Shown: positions 28,039-42,319, counted from the stretch's first letter. The stretch is DNA of 64,000 nt from Rhabditoides inermis (GCA_963966185.1 CAWZYM010000122.1:1-64000); one strand, 5' to 3'. Notes: generated by a model from the letters alone, not told the origin. Translations and numbers: made by a program.

Positions 28039-28478
28039 CAAAGATTGAACTAGTTGTGAGAAATCGTCAGGTTGATATGATGAAAAGTAGAAGTGGCATG
28101 ATTGACCGTGTTTGCGTTTGCAACTGGTCTTTCTTTCGAATTGAATTGATTCGAAATCGATAAAGTGATATATGCAAGGTCTGTGAACGGTGCTAGCAGA
28201 CCCGAACATATATAATTTTCTCGATGTAATCAATTTCAAAAATTGTTTGGGGCGCGGTGCTCTCGTGAACCAGAGAAATATTTGTGTGAGTTCATTGCGT
28301 TTTGCAATAAGTTTATTTCGTTTTATTTCGTTTCATTGCTTTTCGCGATGAATTTTCTTGTTTCGTTTCAATCGTTTCGTTTAGTTTGTTTCAAAATCTG
28401 TGCTCAGAAAAAGCATGGTGCAAGGATGACAGTAGTTCAATATTTAAATGGTATGATTGACACCTTAATATTTTAGAG

Positions 28479-28661
28479 CACGGGGTGGATTGCGCGGAAA
28501 CGCTGGCAATAGAGAGCCCGCCGAATTTCGCGTCGCGCCGCGCCGGGTTATGATCTGCAAGCCCACAGTGGCGGCGGCGAGATGAAAGGAAACCGCTTCG
28601 CACAGGGGTCGCGGAGCGTTTCGATTTGAGCCGCGCGCCGCTGCCTTCGAATCCACCCCGT

Positions 28662-28662
<1 letters not shown>
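28479..28662. mobile_element. 184-bp MITE with 13-bp terminal inverted repeats
   Basis: GC-rich DNA unlike the satellite interrupts one monomer just before its GA tract. Its ends CACGGGGTGGATT (28479-28491) and AATCCACCCCGTG (28650-28662) are perfect 13-bp reverse complements. It is flanked by TAGAG at 28474-28478 and again at 28663-28667. Removing the insert and one TAGAG restores the normal TATTTTAGAGAGAG junction, so the 5-bp target duplication is unambiguous. There is no room for a transposase, so it is a non-autonomous DNA transposon. A CAC-starting end with a 5-bp duplication would suit the Transib group, but this is inference only. Confidence 0.88.
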
Positions 28663-28709
<47 letters not shown>

Positions 28710-29135
28710 CAAAGGATTGAACTAGTTGTGAGAAATCGTCAGGTTGATATGATGAAAAGTAGAAGTGGCATGATTGACCGTGTTTGCGTTTGCAACTGGT
28801 CTTTCTTTCGAATTGAATTGATTCGAAATCGATAAAGTGATATATGCAAGGTCTGTGAACGGTGCTAGCAGATCCGAACATATATAATTTTCTCGATGTA
28901 ATCAATTTCAAAAATTGTTTGGGGCGCGGTGCTCTTGTGAACCAGAGAAATATTTGTGTGAGTTCATTGCGTTTTGCAATCAGTTTATTTCGTTTCATTG
29001 CTTGTTGCAATGAATTTTCTTGTTTCGTTTCAATCGTTTCGTTTAGTTTGTTTCAAAATCTGTGCTCAGAAAAAGCATGGTGCAAGGATGACAGTAGTTC
29101 AATATTTAAATGGTATGATTGACACCTTAATATTT

Positions 29136-29180
<45 letters not shown>

Positions 29181-29616
29181 CGAAGGAATGAACTAGTTGT
29201 GAGAAATCGTCAGGTTGATATGATGAAAAGTAGAAGTGGTATGATTGACCGTGTTTGCGTTTGCAACTGGTCTTTCTTTCGAATTGGATTGATTCGAAAT
29301 CGATAAAGTGATATATGCAAGGTCTGTGAACGGTGCTAGCAGACCCGAACATATATAATTTTCTCGATGTAATCAATTTCAAAAATTGTTTGGGGCGCGG
29401 TGCTCTCGTGAACCAGAGAAATATTTGTGTGAGTTCATTGCGTTTTGCAATCAGTTTATTTCGTTTTATTTCGTTTCATTGCTTTTTGCAATGAATTTTC
29501 TTGTTTCGTTTCAATCGTTTCGTTTAGTTTGTTTCAAAATCTGTGCTCAGAAAAAGCATGGTGCAAGGATGACAGTAGTTCAATATTTAAATGGTATGAT
29601 TGACACCTTAATATTT

Positions 29617-29665
<49 letters not shown>

Positions 29666-30101
29666 CGAAGGAATGAACTAGTTGTGAGAAATCGTCAGGT
29701 TGATATGATGAAAAGTAGAAGTGGTATGATTGACCGTGTTTGCGTTTGCAACTGGTCTTTCTTTCGAATTGGATTGATTCGAAATCGATAAAGTGATATA
29801 TGCAAGGTCTGTGAACGGTGCTAGCAGACCCGAACATATATAATTTTCTCGATGTAATCAATTTCAAAAATTGTTTGGGGCGCGGTGCTCTCGTGAACCA
29901 GAGAAATATTTGTGTGAGTTCATTGCGTTTTGCAATCAGTTTATTTCGTTTTATTTCGTTTCATTGCTTTTTGCAATGAATTTTCTTGTTTTGTTTCAAT
30001 CGTTTCGTTTAGTTTGTTTCAAAATCTGTGCTCAGAAAAAGCATGGTGCAAGGATGACAGTAGTTCAATAATTGAATGGTATGATTGACACCTTAATATT
30101 T

Positions 30102-30150
<49 letters not shown>

Positions 30151-30577
30151 CAAAGATTGAACTAGTTGTGAGAAATCGTCAGGTTGATATGATGAAAAGT
30201 AGAAGTGGCATGATTGACCGTGTTTGCGTTTGCAACTGGTCTTTCTTTCGAATTGAATTGATTCGAAATCGATAAAGTGATATATGCAAGGTCTGTGAAC
30301 GGTGCTAGCAGATCCGAACATATATAATTTTCTCGATGTAATCAATTTCAAAAATTGTTTGGGGCGCGGTGCTCTTGTGAACCAGAGAAATATTTGTGTG
30401 AATTCATTGCGTTTTGCAATCAGTTTTATTTCGTTTCATTGCTTTTCGCGATGAATTTTCTTGTTTCGTTTCAATCGTTTCGTTTAGTTTGTTTCAAAAT
30501 CTGTGCTCAGAAAAAGCATGGTGCAAGGATGACAGTAGTTCAATATTTAAATGGTATGATTGACACCTTAATATTTT

Positions 30578-30608
<31 letters not shown>

Positions 30609-31045
30609 GCAAAGGAATGAACTAGTTGTGAGAAATCGTCAGGTTGATATGATGAAAAGTAGAAGTGGTATGATTGACCGTGTTTGCGTTTGCAACTGGT
30701 CTTTCTTTCGAATTGGATTGATTCGAAATCGATAAAGTGATATATGCAAGGTCTGTGAACGGTGCTAGCAGACCCGAACATATATAATTTTCTCGATGTA
30801 ATCAATTTCAAAAATTGTTTGGGGCGCGGTGCTCTCGTGAACCAGAGAAATATTTGTGTGAGTTCATTGCGTTTTGCAATAAGTTTATTTCGTTTTATTT
30901 CGTTTCATTGCTTTTCGCGATGAATTTTCTTGTTTCGTTTCAATCGTTTCGTTTAGTTTGTTTCAAAATCTGTGCTCAGAAAAAGCATGGTGCAAGGATG
31001 ACAGTAGTTCAATATTTAAATGGTATGATTGACACCTTAATATTT

Positions 31046-31086
<41 letters not shown>

Positions 31087-31512
31087 CAAAGGATTGAACT
31101 AGTTGTGAGAAATCGTCAGGTTGATATGATGAAAAGTAGAAGTGGCATGATTGACCGTGTTTGCGTTTGCAACTGGTCTTTCTTTCGAATTGAATTGATT
31201 CGAAATCGATAAAGTGATATGTGCAAGGTCTGTGAACGGTGCTAGCAGATCCGAACATATATAATTTTCTCGATGTAATCAATTTCAAAAATTGTTTGGG
31301 GCGCGGTGCTCTTGTGAACCAGAGAAATATTTGTGTGAGTTCATTGCGTTTTGCAATCAGTTTATTTCGTTTCATTGCTTGTTGCAATGAATTTTCTTGT
31401 TTCGTTTCAATCGTTTCGTTTAGTTTGTTTCAAAATCTGTGCTCAGAAAAAGCATGGTGCAAGGATGACAGTAGTTCAATATTTAAATGGTATGATTGAC
31501 ACCTTAATATTT

Positions 31513-31551
<39 letters not shown>

Positions 31552-31987
31552 CGAAGGAATGAACTAGTTGTGAGAAATCGTCAGGTTGATATGATGAAAA
31601 GTAGAAGTGGTATGATTGACCGTGTTTGCGTTTGCAACTGGTCTTTCTTTCGAATTGGATTGATTCGAAATCGATAAAGTGATATATGCAAGGTCTGTGA
31701 ACGGTGCTAGCAGACCCGAACATATATAATTTTCTCGATGTAATCAATTTCAAAAATTGTTTGGGGCGCGGTGCTCTCGTGAACCAGAGAAATATTTGTG
31801 TGAGTTCATTGCGTTTTGCAATCAGTTTATTTCGTTTTATTTCGTTTCATTGCTTTTTGCAATGAATTTTCTTGTTTCGTTTCAATCGTTTCGTTTAGTT
31901 TGTTTCAAAATCTGTGCTCAGAAAAAGCATGGTGCAAGGATGACAGTAGTTCAATATTTAAATGGTATGATTGACACCTTAATATTT

Positions 31988-32032
<45 letters not shown>

Positions 32033-32468
32033 CGAAGGAATGAACTAGTTGTGAGAAATCGTCAGGTTGATATGATGAAAAGTAGAAGTGGTATGATTGA
32101 CCGTGTTTGCGTTTGCAACTGGTCTTTCTTTCGAATTGGATTGATTCGAAATCGATAAAGTGATATATGCAAGGTCTGTGAACGGTGCTAGCAGACCCGA
32201 ACATATATAATTTTCTCGATGTAATCAATTTCAAAAATTGTTTGGGGCGCGGTGCTCTCGTGAACCAGAGAAATATTTGTGTGAGTTCATTGCGTTTTGC
32301 AATCAGTTTATTTCGTTTTATTTCGTTTCATTGCTTTTTGCAATGAATTTTCTTGTTTTGTTTCAATCGTTTCGTTTAGTTTGTTTCAAAATCTGTGCTC
32401 AGAAAAAGCATGGTGCAAGGATGACAGTAGTTCAATAATTGAATGGTATGATTGACACCTTAATATTT

Positions 32469-32501
<33 letters not shown>

Positions 32502-32927
32502 CAAAGATTGAACTAGTTGTGAGAAATCGTCAGGTTGATATGATGAAAAGTAGAAGTGGCATGATTGACCGTGTTTGCGTTTGCAACTGGTCTTTCTTTC
32601 GAATTGAATTGATTCGAAATCGATAAAGTGATATATGCAAGGTCTGTGAACGGTGCTAGCAGATCCGAACATATATAATTTTCTCGATGTAATCAATTTC
32701 AAAAATTGTTTGGGGCGCGGTGCTCTTGTGAACCAGAGAAATATTTGTGTGAATTCATTGCGTTTTGCAATCAGTTTTATTTCGTTTCATTGCTTTTCGC
32801 GATGAATTTTCTTGTTTCGTTTCAATCGTTTCGTTTAGTTTGTTTCAAAATCTGTGCTCAGAAAAAGCATGGTGCAAGGATGACAGTAGTTCAATATTTA
32901 AATGGTATGATTGACACCTTAATATTT

Positions 32928-32971
<44 letters not shown>

Positions 32972-33408
32972 GCAAAGGAATGAACTAGTTGTGAGAAATC
33001 GTCAGGTTGATATGATGAAAAGTAGAAGTGGTATGATTGACCGTGTTTGCGTTTGCAACTGGTCTTTCTTTCGAATTGGATTGATTCGAAATCGATAAAG
33101 TGATATATGCAAGGTCTGTGAACGGTGCTAGCAGACCCGAACATATATAATTTTCTCGATGTAATCAATTTCAAAAATTGTTTGGGGCGCGGTGCTCTCG
33201 TGAACCAGAGAAATATTTGTGTGAGTTCATTGCGTTTTGCAATAAGTTTATTTCGTTTTATTTCGTTTCATTGCTTTTCGCGATGAATTTTCTTGTTTCG
33301 TTTCAATCGTTTCGTTTAGTTTGTTTCAAAATCTGTGCTCAGAAAAAGCATGGTGCAAGGATGACAGTAGTTCAATATTTAAATGGTATGATTGACACCT
33401 TAATATTT

Positions 33409-33461
<53 letters not shown>

Positions 33462-33887
33462 CAAAGGATTGAACTAGTTGTGAGAAATCGTCAGGTTGAT
33501 ATGATGAAAAGTAGAAGTGGCATGATTGACCGTGTTTGCGTTTGCAACTGGTCTTTCTTTCGAATTGAATTGATTCGAAATCGATAAAGTGATATATGCA
33601 AGGTCTGTGAACGGTGCTAGCAGATCCGAACATATATAATTTTCTCGATGTAATCAATTTCAAAAATTGTTTGGGGCGCGGTGCTCTTGTGAACCAGAGA
33701 AATATTTGTGTGAGTTCATTGCGTTTTGCAATCAGTTTATTTCGTTTCATTGCTTGTTGCAATGAATTTTCTTGTTTCGTTTCAATCGTTTCGTTTAGTT
33801 TGTTTCAAAATCTGTGCTCAGAAAAAGCATGGTGCAAGGATGACAGTAGTTCAATATTTAAATGGTATGATTGACACCTTAATATTT

Positions 33888-33926
<39 letters not shown>

Positions 33927-33932
<6 letters not shown>

Positions 33933-34081
33933 TTTGCAACTGGTCTTTCTTTCGAATTGGATTGATTCGAAATCGATAAAGTGATATATGCAAGGTGTGA
34001 GTTCATTGCGTTTTGAACGGTGCTAGCAACGGTGCTAGCAGACCCGAACATATATAATTTTCTCGATGTAATCAATTTCAA
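33927..34081 (+). repeat. rearranged, 5'-truncated monomer, copy 1
   Basis: The GA tract joins directly to TTTGCGTTTGCAACTGG, so the first part of the core (GGCAAAGG to GACCGTG) is missing. At about 33996-34015 the text GTGAGTTCATTGCGTTTTG, which normally lies about 100 bp downstream, is spliced in after CAAGGT. The motif AACGGTGCTAGC is then duplicated back to back (about 34016-34039). Normal B-type sequence resumes afterwards. Confidence 0.88.
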
Positions 34082-34315
34082 AAATTGTTTGGGGCGCGGT
34101 GCTCTCGTGAACCAGAGAAATATTTGTGTGAGTTCATTGCGTTTTGCAATCAGTTTATTTCGTTTTATTTCGTTTCATTGCTTTTTGCAATGAATTTTCT
34201 TGTTTTGTTTCAATCGTTTCGTTTAGTTTGTTTCAAAATCTGTGCTCAGAAAAAGCATGGTGCAAGGATGACAGTAGTTCAATAATTGAATGGTATGATT
34301 GACACCTTAATATTT

Positions 34316-34356
<41 letters not shown>

Positions 34357-34782
34357 CAAAGATTGAACTAGTTGTGAGAAATCGTCAGGTTGATATGATG
34401 AAAAGTAGAAGTGGCATGATTGACCGTGTTTGCGTTTGCAACTGGTCTTTCTTTCGAATTGAATTGATTCGAAATCGATAAAGTGATATATGCAAGGTCT
34501 GTGAACGGTGCTAGCAGATCCGAACATATATAATTTTCTCGATGTAATCAATTTCAAAAATTGTTTGGGGCGCGGTGCTCTTGTGAACCAGAGAAATATT
34601 TGTGTGAATTCATTGCGTTTTGCAATCAGTTTTATTTCGTTTCATTGCTTTTCGCGATGAATTTTCTTGTTTCGTTTCAATCGTTTCGTTTAGTTTGTTT
34701 CAAAATCTGTGCTCAGAAAAAGCATGGTGCAAGGATGACAGTAGTTCAATATTTAAATGGTATGATTGACACCTTAATATTT

Positions 34783-34839
<57 letters not shown>

Positions 34840-35275
34840 CAAAGGAATGAACTAGTTGTGAGAAATCGTCAGGTTGATATGATGAAAAGTAGAAGTGGTA
34901 TGATTGACCGTGTTTGCGTTTGCAACTGGTCTTTCTTTCGAATTGGATTGATTCGAAATCGATAAAGTGATATATGCAAGGTCTGTGAACGGTGCTAGCA
35001 GACCCGAACATATATAATTTTCTCGATGTAATCAATTTCAAAAATTGTTTGGGGCGCGGTGCTCTCGTGAACCAGAGAAATATTTGTGTGAGTTCATTGC
35101 GTTTTGCAATAAGTTTATTTCGTTTTATTTCGTTTCATTGCTTTTCGCGATGAATTTTCTTGTTTCGTTTCAATCGTTTCGTTTAGTTTGTTTCAAAATC
35201 TGTGCTCAGAAAAAGCATGGTGCAAGGATGACAGTAGTTCAATATTTAAATGGTATGATTGACACCTTAATATTT

Positions 35276-35316
<41 letters not shown>

Positions 35317-35742
35317 CAAAGGATTGAACTAGTTGTGAGAAATCGTCAGGTTGATATGATGAAAAGTAGAAGTGGCATGATTGACCGTGTTTGCGTTTGC
35401 AACTGGTCTTTCTTTCGAATTGAATTGATTCGAAATCGATAAAGTGATATATGCAAGGTCTGTGAACGGTGCTAGCAGATCCGAACATATATAATTTTCT
35501 CGATGTAATCAATTTCAAAAATTGTTTGGGGCGCGGTGCTCTTGTGAACCAGAGAAATATTTGTGTGAGTTCATTGCGTTTTGCAATCAGTTTATTTCGT
35601 TTCATTGCTTGTTGCAATGAATTTTCTTGTTTCGTTTCAATCGTTTCGTTTAGTTTGTTTCAAAATCTGTGCTCAGAAAAAGCATGGTGCAAGGATGACA
35701 GTAGTTCAATATTTAAATGGTATGATTGACACCTTAATATTT

Positions 35743-35779
<37 letters not shown>

Positions 35780-35785
<6 letters not shown>

Positions 35786-35934
35786 TTTGCAACTGGTCTT
35801 TCTTTCGAATTGGATTGATTCGAAATCGATAAAGTGATATATGCAAGGTGTGAGTTCATTGCGTTTTGAACGGTGCTAGCAACGGTGCTAGCAGACCCGA
35901 ACATATATAATTTTCTCGATGTAATCAATTTCAA
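35780..35934 (+). repeat. rearranged, 5'-truncated monomer, copy 2
   Basis: This copy carries the same junctions as the rearranged monomer at 33927: the GA tract joined to TTTGCG, the transplanted TTCATTGCGTTTTG and the doubled AACGGTGCTAGC. It lies 1853 bp downstream of copy 1, which shows that the rearrangement happened once and was then amplified as part of a four-monomer unit. Confidence 0.88.
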
Positions 35935-36168
35935 AAATTGTTTGGGGCGCGGTGCTCTCGTGAACCAGAGAAATATTTGTGTGAGTTCATTGCGTTTTGC
36001 AATCAGTTTATTTCGTTTTATTTCGTTTCATTGCTTTTTGCAATGAATTTTCTTGTTTTGTTTCAATCGTTTCGTTTAGTTTGTTTCAAAATCTGTGCTC
36101 AGAAAAAGCATGGTGCAAGGATGACAGTAGTTCAATAATTGAATGGTATGATTGACACCTTAATATTT

Positions 36169-36201
<33 letters not shown>

Positions 36202-36419
36202 CAAAGATTGAACTAGTTGTGAGAAATCGTCAGGTTGATATGATGAAAAGTAGAAGTGGCATGATTGACCGTGTTTGCGTTTGCAACTGGTCTTTCTTTC
36301 GAATTGAATTGATTCGAAATCGATAAAGTGATATATGCAAGGTCTGTGAACGGTGCTAGCAGATCCGAACATATATAATTTTCTCGATGTAATCAATTTC
36401 AAAAATTGTTTGGGGCGCG

Positions 36420-36629
36420 GTGCTCTTGTGAACCAGAGAAATATTTGTGTGAATTCATTGCGTTTTGCAATCAGTTTTATTTCGTTTCATTGCTTTTCGC
36501 GATGAATTTTCTTGTTTCGTTTCAATCGTTTCGTTTAGTTTGTTTCAAAATCTGTGCTCAGAAAAAAAACATGGTGCGAGGATGACAGTAGTTCAATAAT
36601 TAAATGGTATGATTGACACCTTAATATTT

Positions 36630-36680
<51 letters not shown>

Positions 36681-37109
36681 CAAAGGATTGAACTAGTTGT
36701 GAGAAATCGTCAGATTGATATGATGAAAAGTAGAAGTGACATGATTGACCGTGTTTGCGTTTGCAACTGGTCTTTCTTTCGAATTGAATTGATTCGAAAT
36801 CGATAAAGTGATATATGCAAGGTCTGTGAACGGTGCTAGCAGACCCGAACATATATAATTTTCTCGATGTAATCAATTTCAAAAATTGTTTGGGGCGCGG
36901 TGCTCTTGTGAACCAGAGAAATATTTGTGTGAACTCATTGCGTTTTGCAATCAGTTTTATTTCGTTTCATTGCTTGTTGCAATGAATTTTCTTGTTTCGT
37001 TTCAATCGTTTCGTTTAGTTTGTTTTTGAAAATCTGTGCTCAGAAAAAGCATGGTGCAAGGATGACAGTAGTTCAATATTTAAATGGTATGATTGACACC
37101 TTAATATTT

Positions 37110-37142
<33 letters not shown>

Positions 37143-37562
37143 CAAAGGATTGAACTAGTTGTGAGAAATCGTCAGGTTGATATGATGAAAAGTAGAAGTG
37201 GCATGATTGACCGTGTTTGCGTTTGCAACTGGTCTTTCTTTCGAATTGAATTGATTCGAAATCGATAAAAAGATATATGCAAGGTCTGTGAACGGTGCTA
37301 GCAGACCCGAAAATATAATTTTCTCGATGTAATCAATTTCAAAAATTGGGGCGTTGTGCTCTTGTGAACCAGATAAATATTTGTGTGAGTTCATTGCGTT
37401 TTGCAATCAGTTTATTTCGTTTCATTGCTTGTTGCAATGAATTTTCTTGTTTCGTTTCAATAGTTTCGTTTAGTTTGTTTCAAAATCTGTGCTCAGAAAA
37501 AGCATGGTGCAAGGATGACAGTAGTTCAATATTTAAATGGTATGATTGACACCTTAATATTT

Positions 37563-37611
<49 letters not shown>

Positions 37612-38037
37612 CAAAGGAATGAACTAGTTGTGAGAAATCGTCAGGTTGATATGATGAAAAGTAGAAGTGGTATGATTGACCGTGTTTGCGTTTGCAACTG
37701 GTCTTTCTTTCGAATTGGATTGATTCGAAATCGATAAAGTGATATATGCAAGGTCTGTGAACGGTGCTAGCAGACCCGAACATATATAATTTTCTCGATG
37801 TAATCAATTTCAAAAATTGTTTGGGGCGCGGTGCTCTCGTGAACCAGAGAAATATTTGTGTGAGTTCATTGCGTTTTGCAATAAGTTTATTTCGTTTCAT
37901 TGCTTGTTGCAATGAATTTTCTTGTTTCGTTTCAATCGTTTCGTTTAGTTTGTTTCAAAATCTGTGCTCAGAAAAAGCATGGTGCAAGGATGACAGTAGT
38001 TCAATATTTAAATGATATGATTGACACCTTAATATTT

Positions 38038-38083
<46 letters not shown>

Positions 38084-38972
38084 AAGGAATGAACTAGTTG
38101 TGAGAAATCGTCAGGTTGATATGATGAAAAGTAGAAGTGGTATGATTGACCGTGTTTGCGTTTGCAACTGGTCTTTCTTTCGAATTGGATTGATTCGAAA
38201 TCGATAAAGTGATATATGCAAGGTCTGTGAACGGTGCTAGCAGACCCGAACATATATAATTTTCTCGATGTAATCAATTTCAAAAATTGTTTGGGGCGCG
38301 GTGCTCTCGTGAACCAGAGAAATATTTGTGTGAGTTCATTGCGTTTTGCAATAAGTTTATTTCGTTTTATTTCGTTTCATTGCTTTTTGCAATGAATTTT
38401 CTTGTTTCGTTTCAATCGTTTCGTTTAGTTTGTTTCAAAATCTGTGCTCAGAAAAAGCATGGTGCAAGGATGACAGTAGTTCAATATTTAAATGGTATGA
38501 TTGACACCTTAATATTTTAGAGAGAGAGAGAGAGAGGGGGCAAAGGAATGAACTAGTTGTGAGAAATCGTCAGGTTGATATGATGAAAAGTAGAAGTGGT
38601 ATGATTGACCGTGTTTGCGTTTGCAACTGGTCTTTCTTTCGAATTGGATTGATTCGAAATCGATAAAGTGATATATGCAAGGTCTGTGAACGGTGCTAGC
38701 AGACCCGAACATATATAATTTTCTCGATGTAATCAATTTCAAAAATTGGGGCGTTGTGCTCTTGTGAACCAGATAAATATTTGTGTGAGTTCATTGCGTT
38801 TTGCAATAAGTTTATTTCGTTTTATTTCGTTTCATTGCTTTTTACAATGAATTTTCTTGTTTCGTTTCAATCGTTTCGTTTAGTTTGTTTCAAAATCTGT
38901 GCTCAGAAAAAGCATGGTGCAAGGATGACAGTAGTTCAATATTTAAATGGTATGATTGACACCTTAATATTT

Positions 38973-39009
<37 letters not shown>

Positions 39010-39429
39010 CAAAGGATTGAACTAGTTGTGAGAAATCGTCAGGTTGATATGATGAAAAGTAGAAGTGGCATGATTGACCGTGTTTGCGTTTGCAACTGGT
39101 CTTTCTTTCGAATTGAATTGATTCGAAATCGATAAAAAGATATATGCAAGGTCTGTGAACGGTGCTAGCAGACCCGAAAATATAATTTTCTCGATGTAAT
39201 CAATTTCAAAAATTGGGGCGTTGTGCTCTTGTGAACCAGATAAATATTTGTGTGAGTTCATTGCGTTTTGCAATCAGTTTATTTCGTTTCATTGCTTGTT
39301 GCAATGAATTTTCTTGTTTCGTTTCAATCGTTTCGTTTAGTTTGTTTCAAAATCTGTGCTCAGAAAAAGCATGGTGCAAGGATGACAGTAGTTCAATATT
39401 TAAATGGTATGATTGACACCTTAATATTT

Positions 39430-39473
<44 letters not shown>

Positions 39474-39907
39474 AAGGAATGAACTAGTTGTGAGAAATCG
39501 TCAGGTTGATATGATGAAAAGTAGAAGTGGTATGATTGACCGTGTTTGCGTTTGCAACTGGTCTTTCTTTCGAATTGGATTGATTCGAAATCGATAAAGT
39601 GATATATGCAAGGTCTGTGAACGGTGCTAGCAGACCCGAACATATATAATTTTCTCGATGTAATCAATTTCAAAAATTGTTTGGGGCGCGGTGCTCTCGT
39701 GAACCAGAGAAATATTTGTGTGAGTTCATTGCGTTTTGCAATAAGTTTATTTCGTTTTATTTCGTTTCATTGCTTTTTGCAATGAATTTTCTTGTTTCGT
39801 TTCAATCGTTTCGTTTAGTTTGTTTCAAAATCTGTGCTCAGAAAAAGCATGGTGCAAGGATGACAGTAGTTCAATATTTAAATGGTATGATTGACACCTT
39901 AATATTT

Positions 39908-39964
<57 letters not shown>

Positions 39965-40385
39965 CAAAGGATTGAACTAGTTGTGAGAAATCGTCAGGTT
40001 GATATGATGAAAAGTAGAAGTGGCATGATTGACCGTGTTTGCGTTTGCAACTGGTCTTTCTTTCGAATTGAATTGATTCGAAATCGATAAAAAGATATAT
40101 GCAAGGTCTGTGAACGGTGCTAGCAGACCCGAAAATATAATTTTCTCGATGTAATCAATTTCAAAAATTGGGGCGTTGTGCTCTTGTGAACCAGATAAAT
40201 ATTTGTGTGAGTTCATTGCGTTTTGCAATCAGTTTATTTCGTTTCATTGCTTGTTGCAATGAATTTTCTTGTTTCGTTTCAATCGTTTCGTTTAGTTTGT
40301 TTCAAAATCTGTGCTCAGAAAAAGCATGGTGCAAGGATGACAGTAGTTCAATATTTAAATGGTATGATTGACACCTTAATATTTT

Positions 40386-40421
<36 letters not shown>

Positions 40422-40858
40422 GCAAAGGAATGAACTAGTTGTGAGAAATCGTCAGGTTGATATGATGAAAAGTAGAAGTGGTATGATTGACCGTGTTTGC
40501 GTTTGCAACTGGTCTTTCTTTCGAATTGGATTGATTCGAAATCGATAAAGTGATATATGCAAGGTCTGTGAACGGTGCTAGCAGACCCGAACATATATAA
40601 TTTTCTCGATGTAATCAATTTCAAAAATTGTTTGGGGCGCGGTGCTCTCGTGAACCAGAGAAATATTTGTGTGAGTTCATTGCGTTTTGCAATAAGTTTA
40701 TTTCGTTTTATTTCGTTTCATTGCTTTTTGCAATGAATTTTCTTGTTTCGTTTCAATCGTTTCGTTTAGTTTGTTTCAAAATCTGTGCTCAGAAAAAGCA
40801 TGGTGCAAGGATGACAGTAGTTCAATATTTAAATGGTATGATTGACACCTTAATATTT

Positions 40859-40919
<61 letters not shown>

Positions 40920-41341
40920 CAAAGGATTGAACTAGTTGTGAGAAATCGTCAGGTTGATATGATGAAAAGTAGAAGTGGCATGATTGACCGTGTTTGCGTT
41001 TGCAACTGGTCTTTCTTTCGAATTGAATTGATTCGAAATCGATAAAAAGATATATGCAAGGTCTGTGAACGGTGCTAGCAGACCCGAAAATATAATTTTC
41101 TCGATGTAATCATTTTCAAAAATTGGGGCGTTGTGCTCTTGTGAACCAGATAAATATTTGTGTGAGTTCATTGCGTTTTGCAATCAGTTTATTTCGTTTC
41201 ATTGCTTGTTGCAATGAATTTTCTTGTTTCGTTTCAATCGTTTCGTTTAGTTTGTTTTTGAAAATCTGTGCTCAGAAAAAGCATGGTGCAAGGATGACAG
41301 TAGTTCAATATTTAAATGGTATGATTGACACCTTAATATTT

Positions 41342-41388
<47 letters not shown>

Positions 41389-41825
41389 GCAAAGGAATGA
41401 ACTAGTTGTGAGAAATCGTCAGGTTGATATGATGAAAAGTAGAAGTGGTATGATTGACCGTGTTTGCGTTTGCAACTGGTCTTTCTTTCGAATTGGATTG
41501 ATTCGAAATCGATAAAGTGATATATGCAAGGTCTGTGAACGGTGCTAGCAGACCCGAACATATATAATTTTCTCGATGTAATCAATTTCAAAAATTGTTT
41601 GGGGCGCGGTGCTCTCGTGAACCAGAGAAATATTTGTGTGAGTTCATTGCGTTTTGCAATAAGTTTATTTCGTTTTATTTCGTTTCATTGCTTTTTGCAA
41701 TGAATTTTCTTGTTTCGTTTCAATCGTTTCGTTTAGTTTGTTTCAAAATCTGTGCTCAGAAAAAGCATGGTGCAAGGATGACAGTAGTTCAATATTTAAA
41801 TGGTATGATTGACACCTTAATATTT

Positions 41826-41862
<37 letters not shown>

Positions 41863-42283
41863 CAAAGGATTGAACTAGTTGTGAGAAATCGTCAGGTTGA
41901 TATGATGAAAAGTAGAAGTGGCATGATTGACCGTGTTTGCGTTTGCAACTGGTCTTTCTTTCGAATTGAATTGATTCGAAATCGATAAAAAGATATATGC
42001 AAGGTCTGTGAACGGTGCTAGCAGACCCGAAAATATAATTTTCTCGATGTAATCAATTTCAAAAATTGGGGCGTTGTGCTCTTGTGAACCAGATAAATAT
42101 TTGTGTGAGTTCATTGCGTTTTGCAATCAGTTTATTTCGTTTCATTGCTTGTTGCAATGAATTTTCTTGTTTCGTTTCAATCGTTTCGTTTAGTTTGTTT
42201 CAAAATCTGTGCTCAGAAAAAGCATGGTGCAAGGATGACAGTAGTTCAATTTTTAAATGGTATGATTGACACCTTAATATTTT

Positions 42284-42319
<36 letters not shown>

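Larger units (their letters stand above)
28663..36420 (+). repeat. array block 4: pentamer repeat of about 2.37 kb with tetramer derivatives
   Basis: Subtype A monomers recur at 28915, 31290, 33665 and 35520. The first two spacings are 2375 bp (five monomers); the third is 1855 bp (four monomers). The order after A is a B-like unit with CAATCAG, a B-like unit with TTGTTTTGTTTC and AATAATTGAATGG, a D unit, then a B unit with CTTTTCGCGATG. The tetramer arises because the two monomers after A are fused and rearranged (see 33927 and 35780). Confidence 0.85.
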
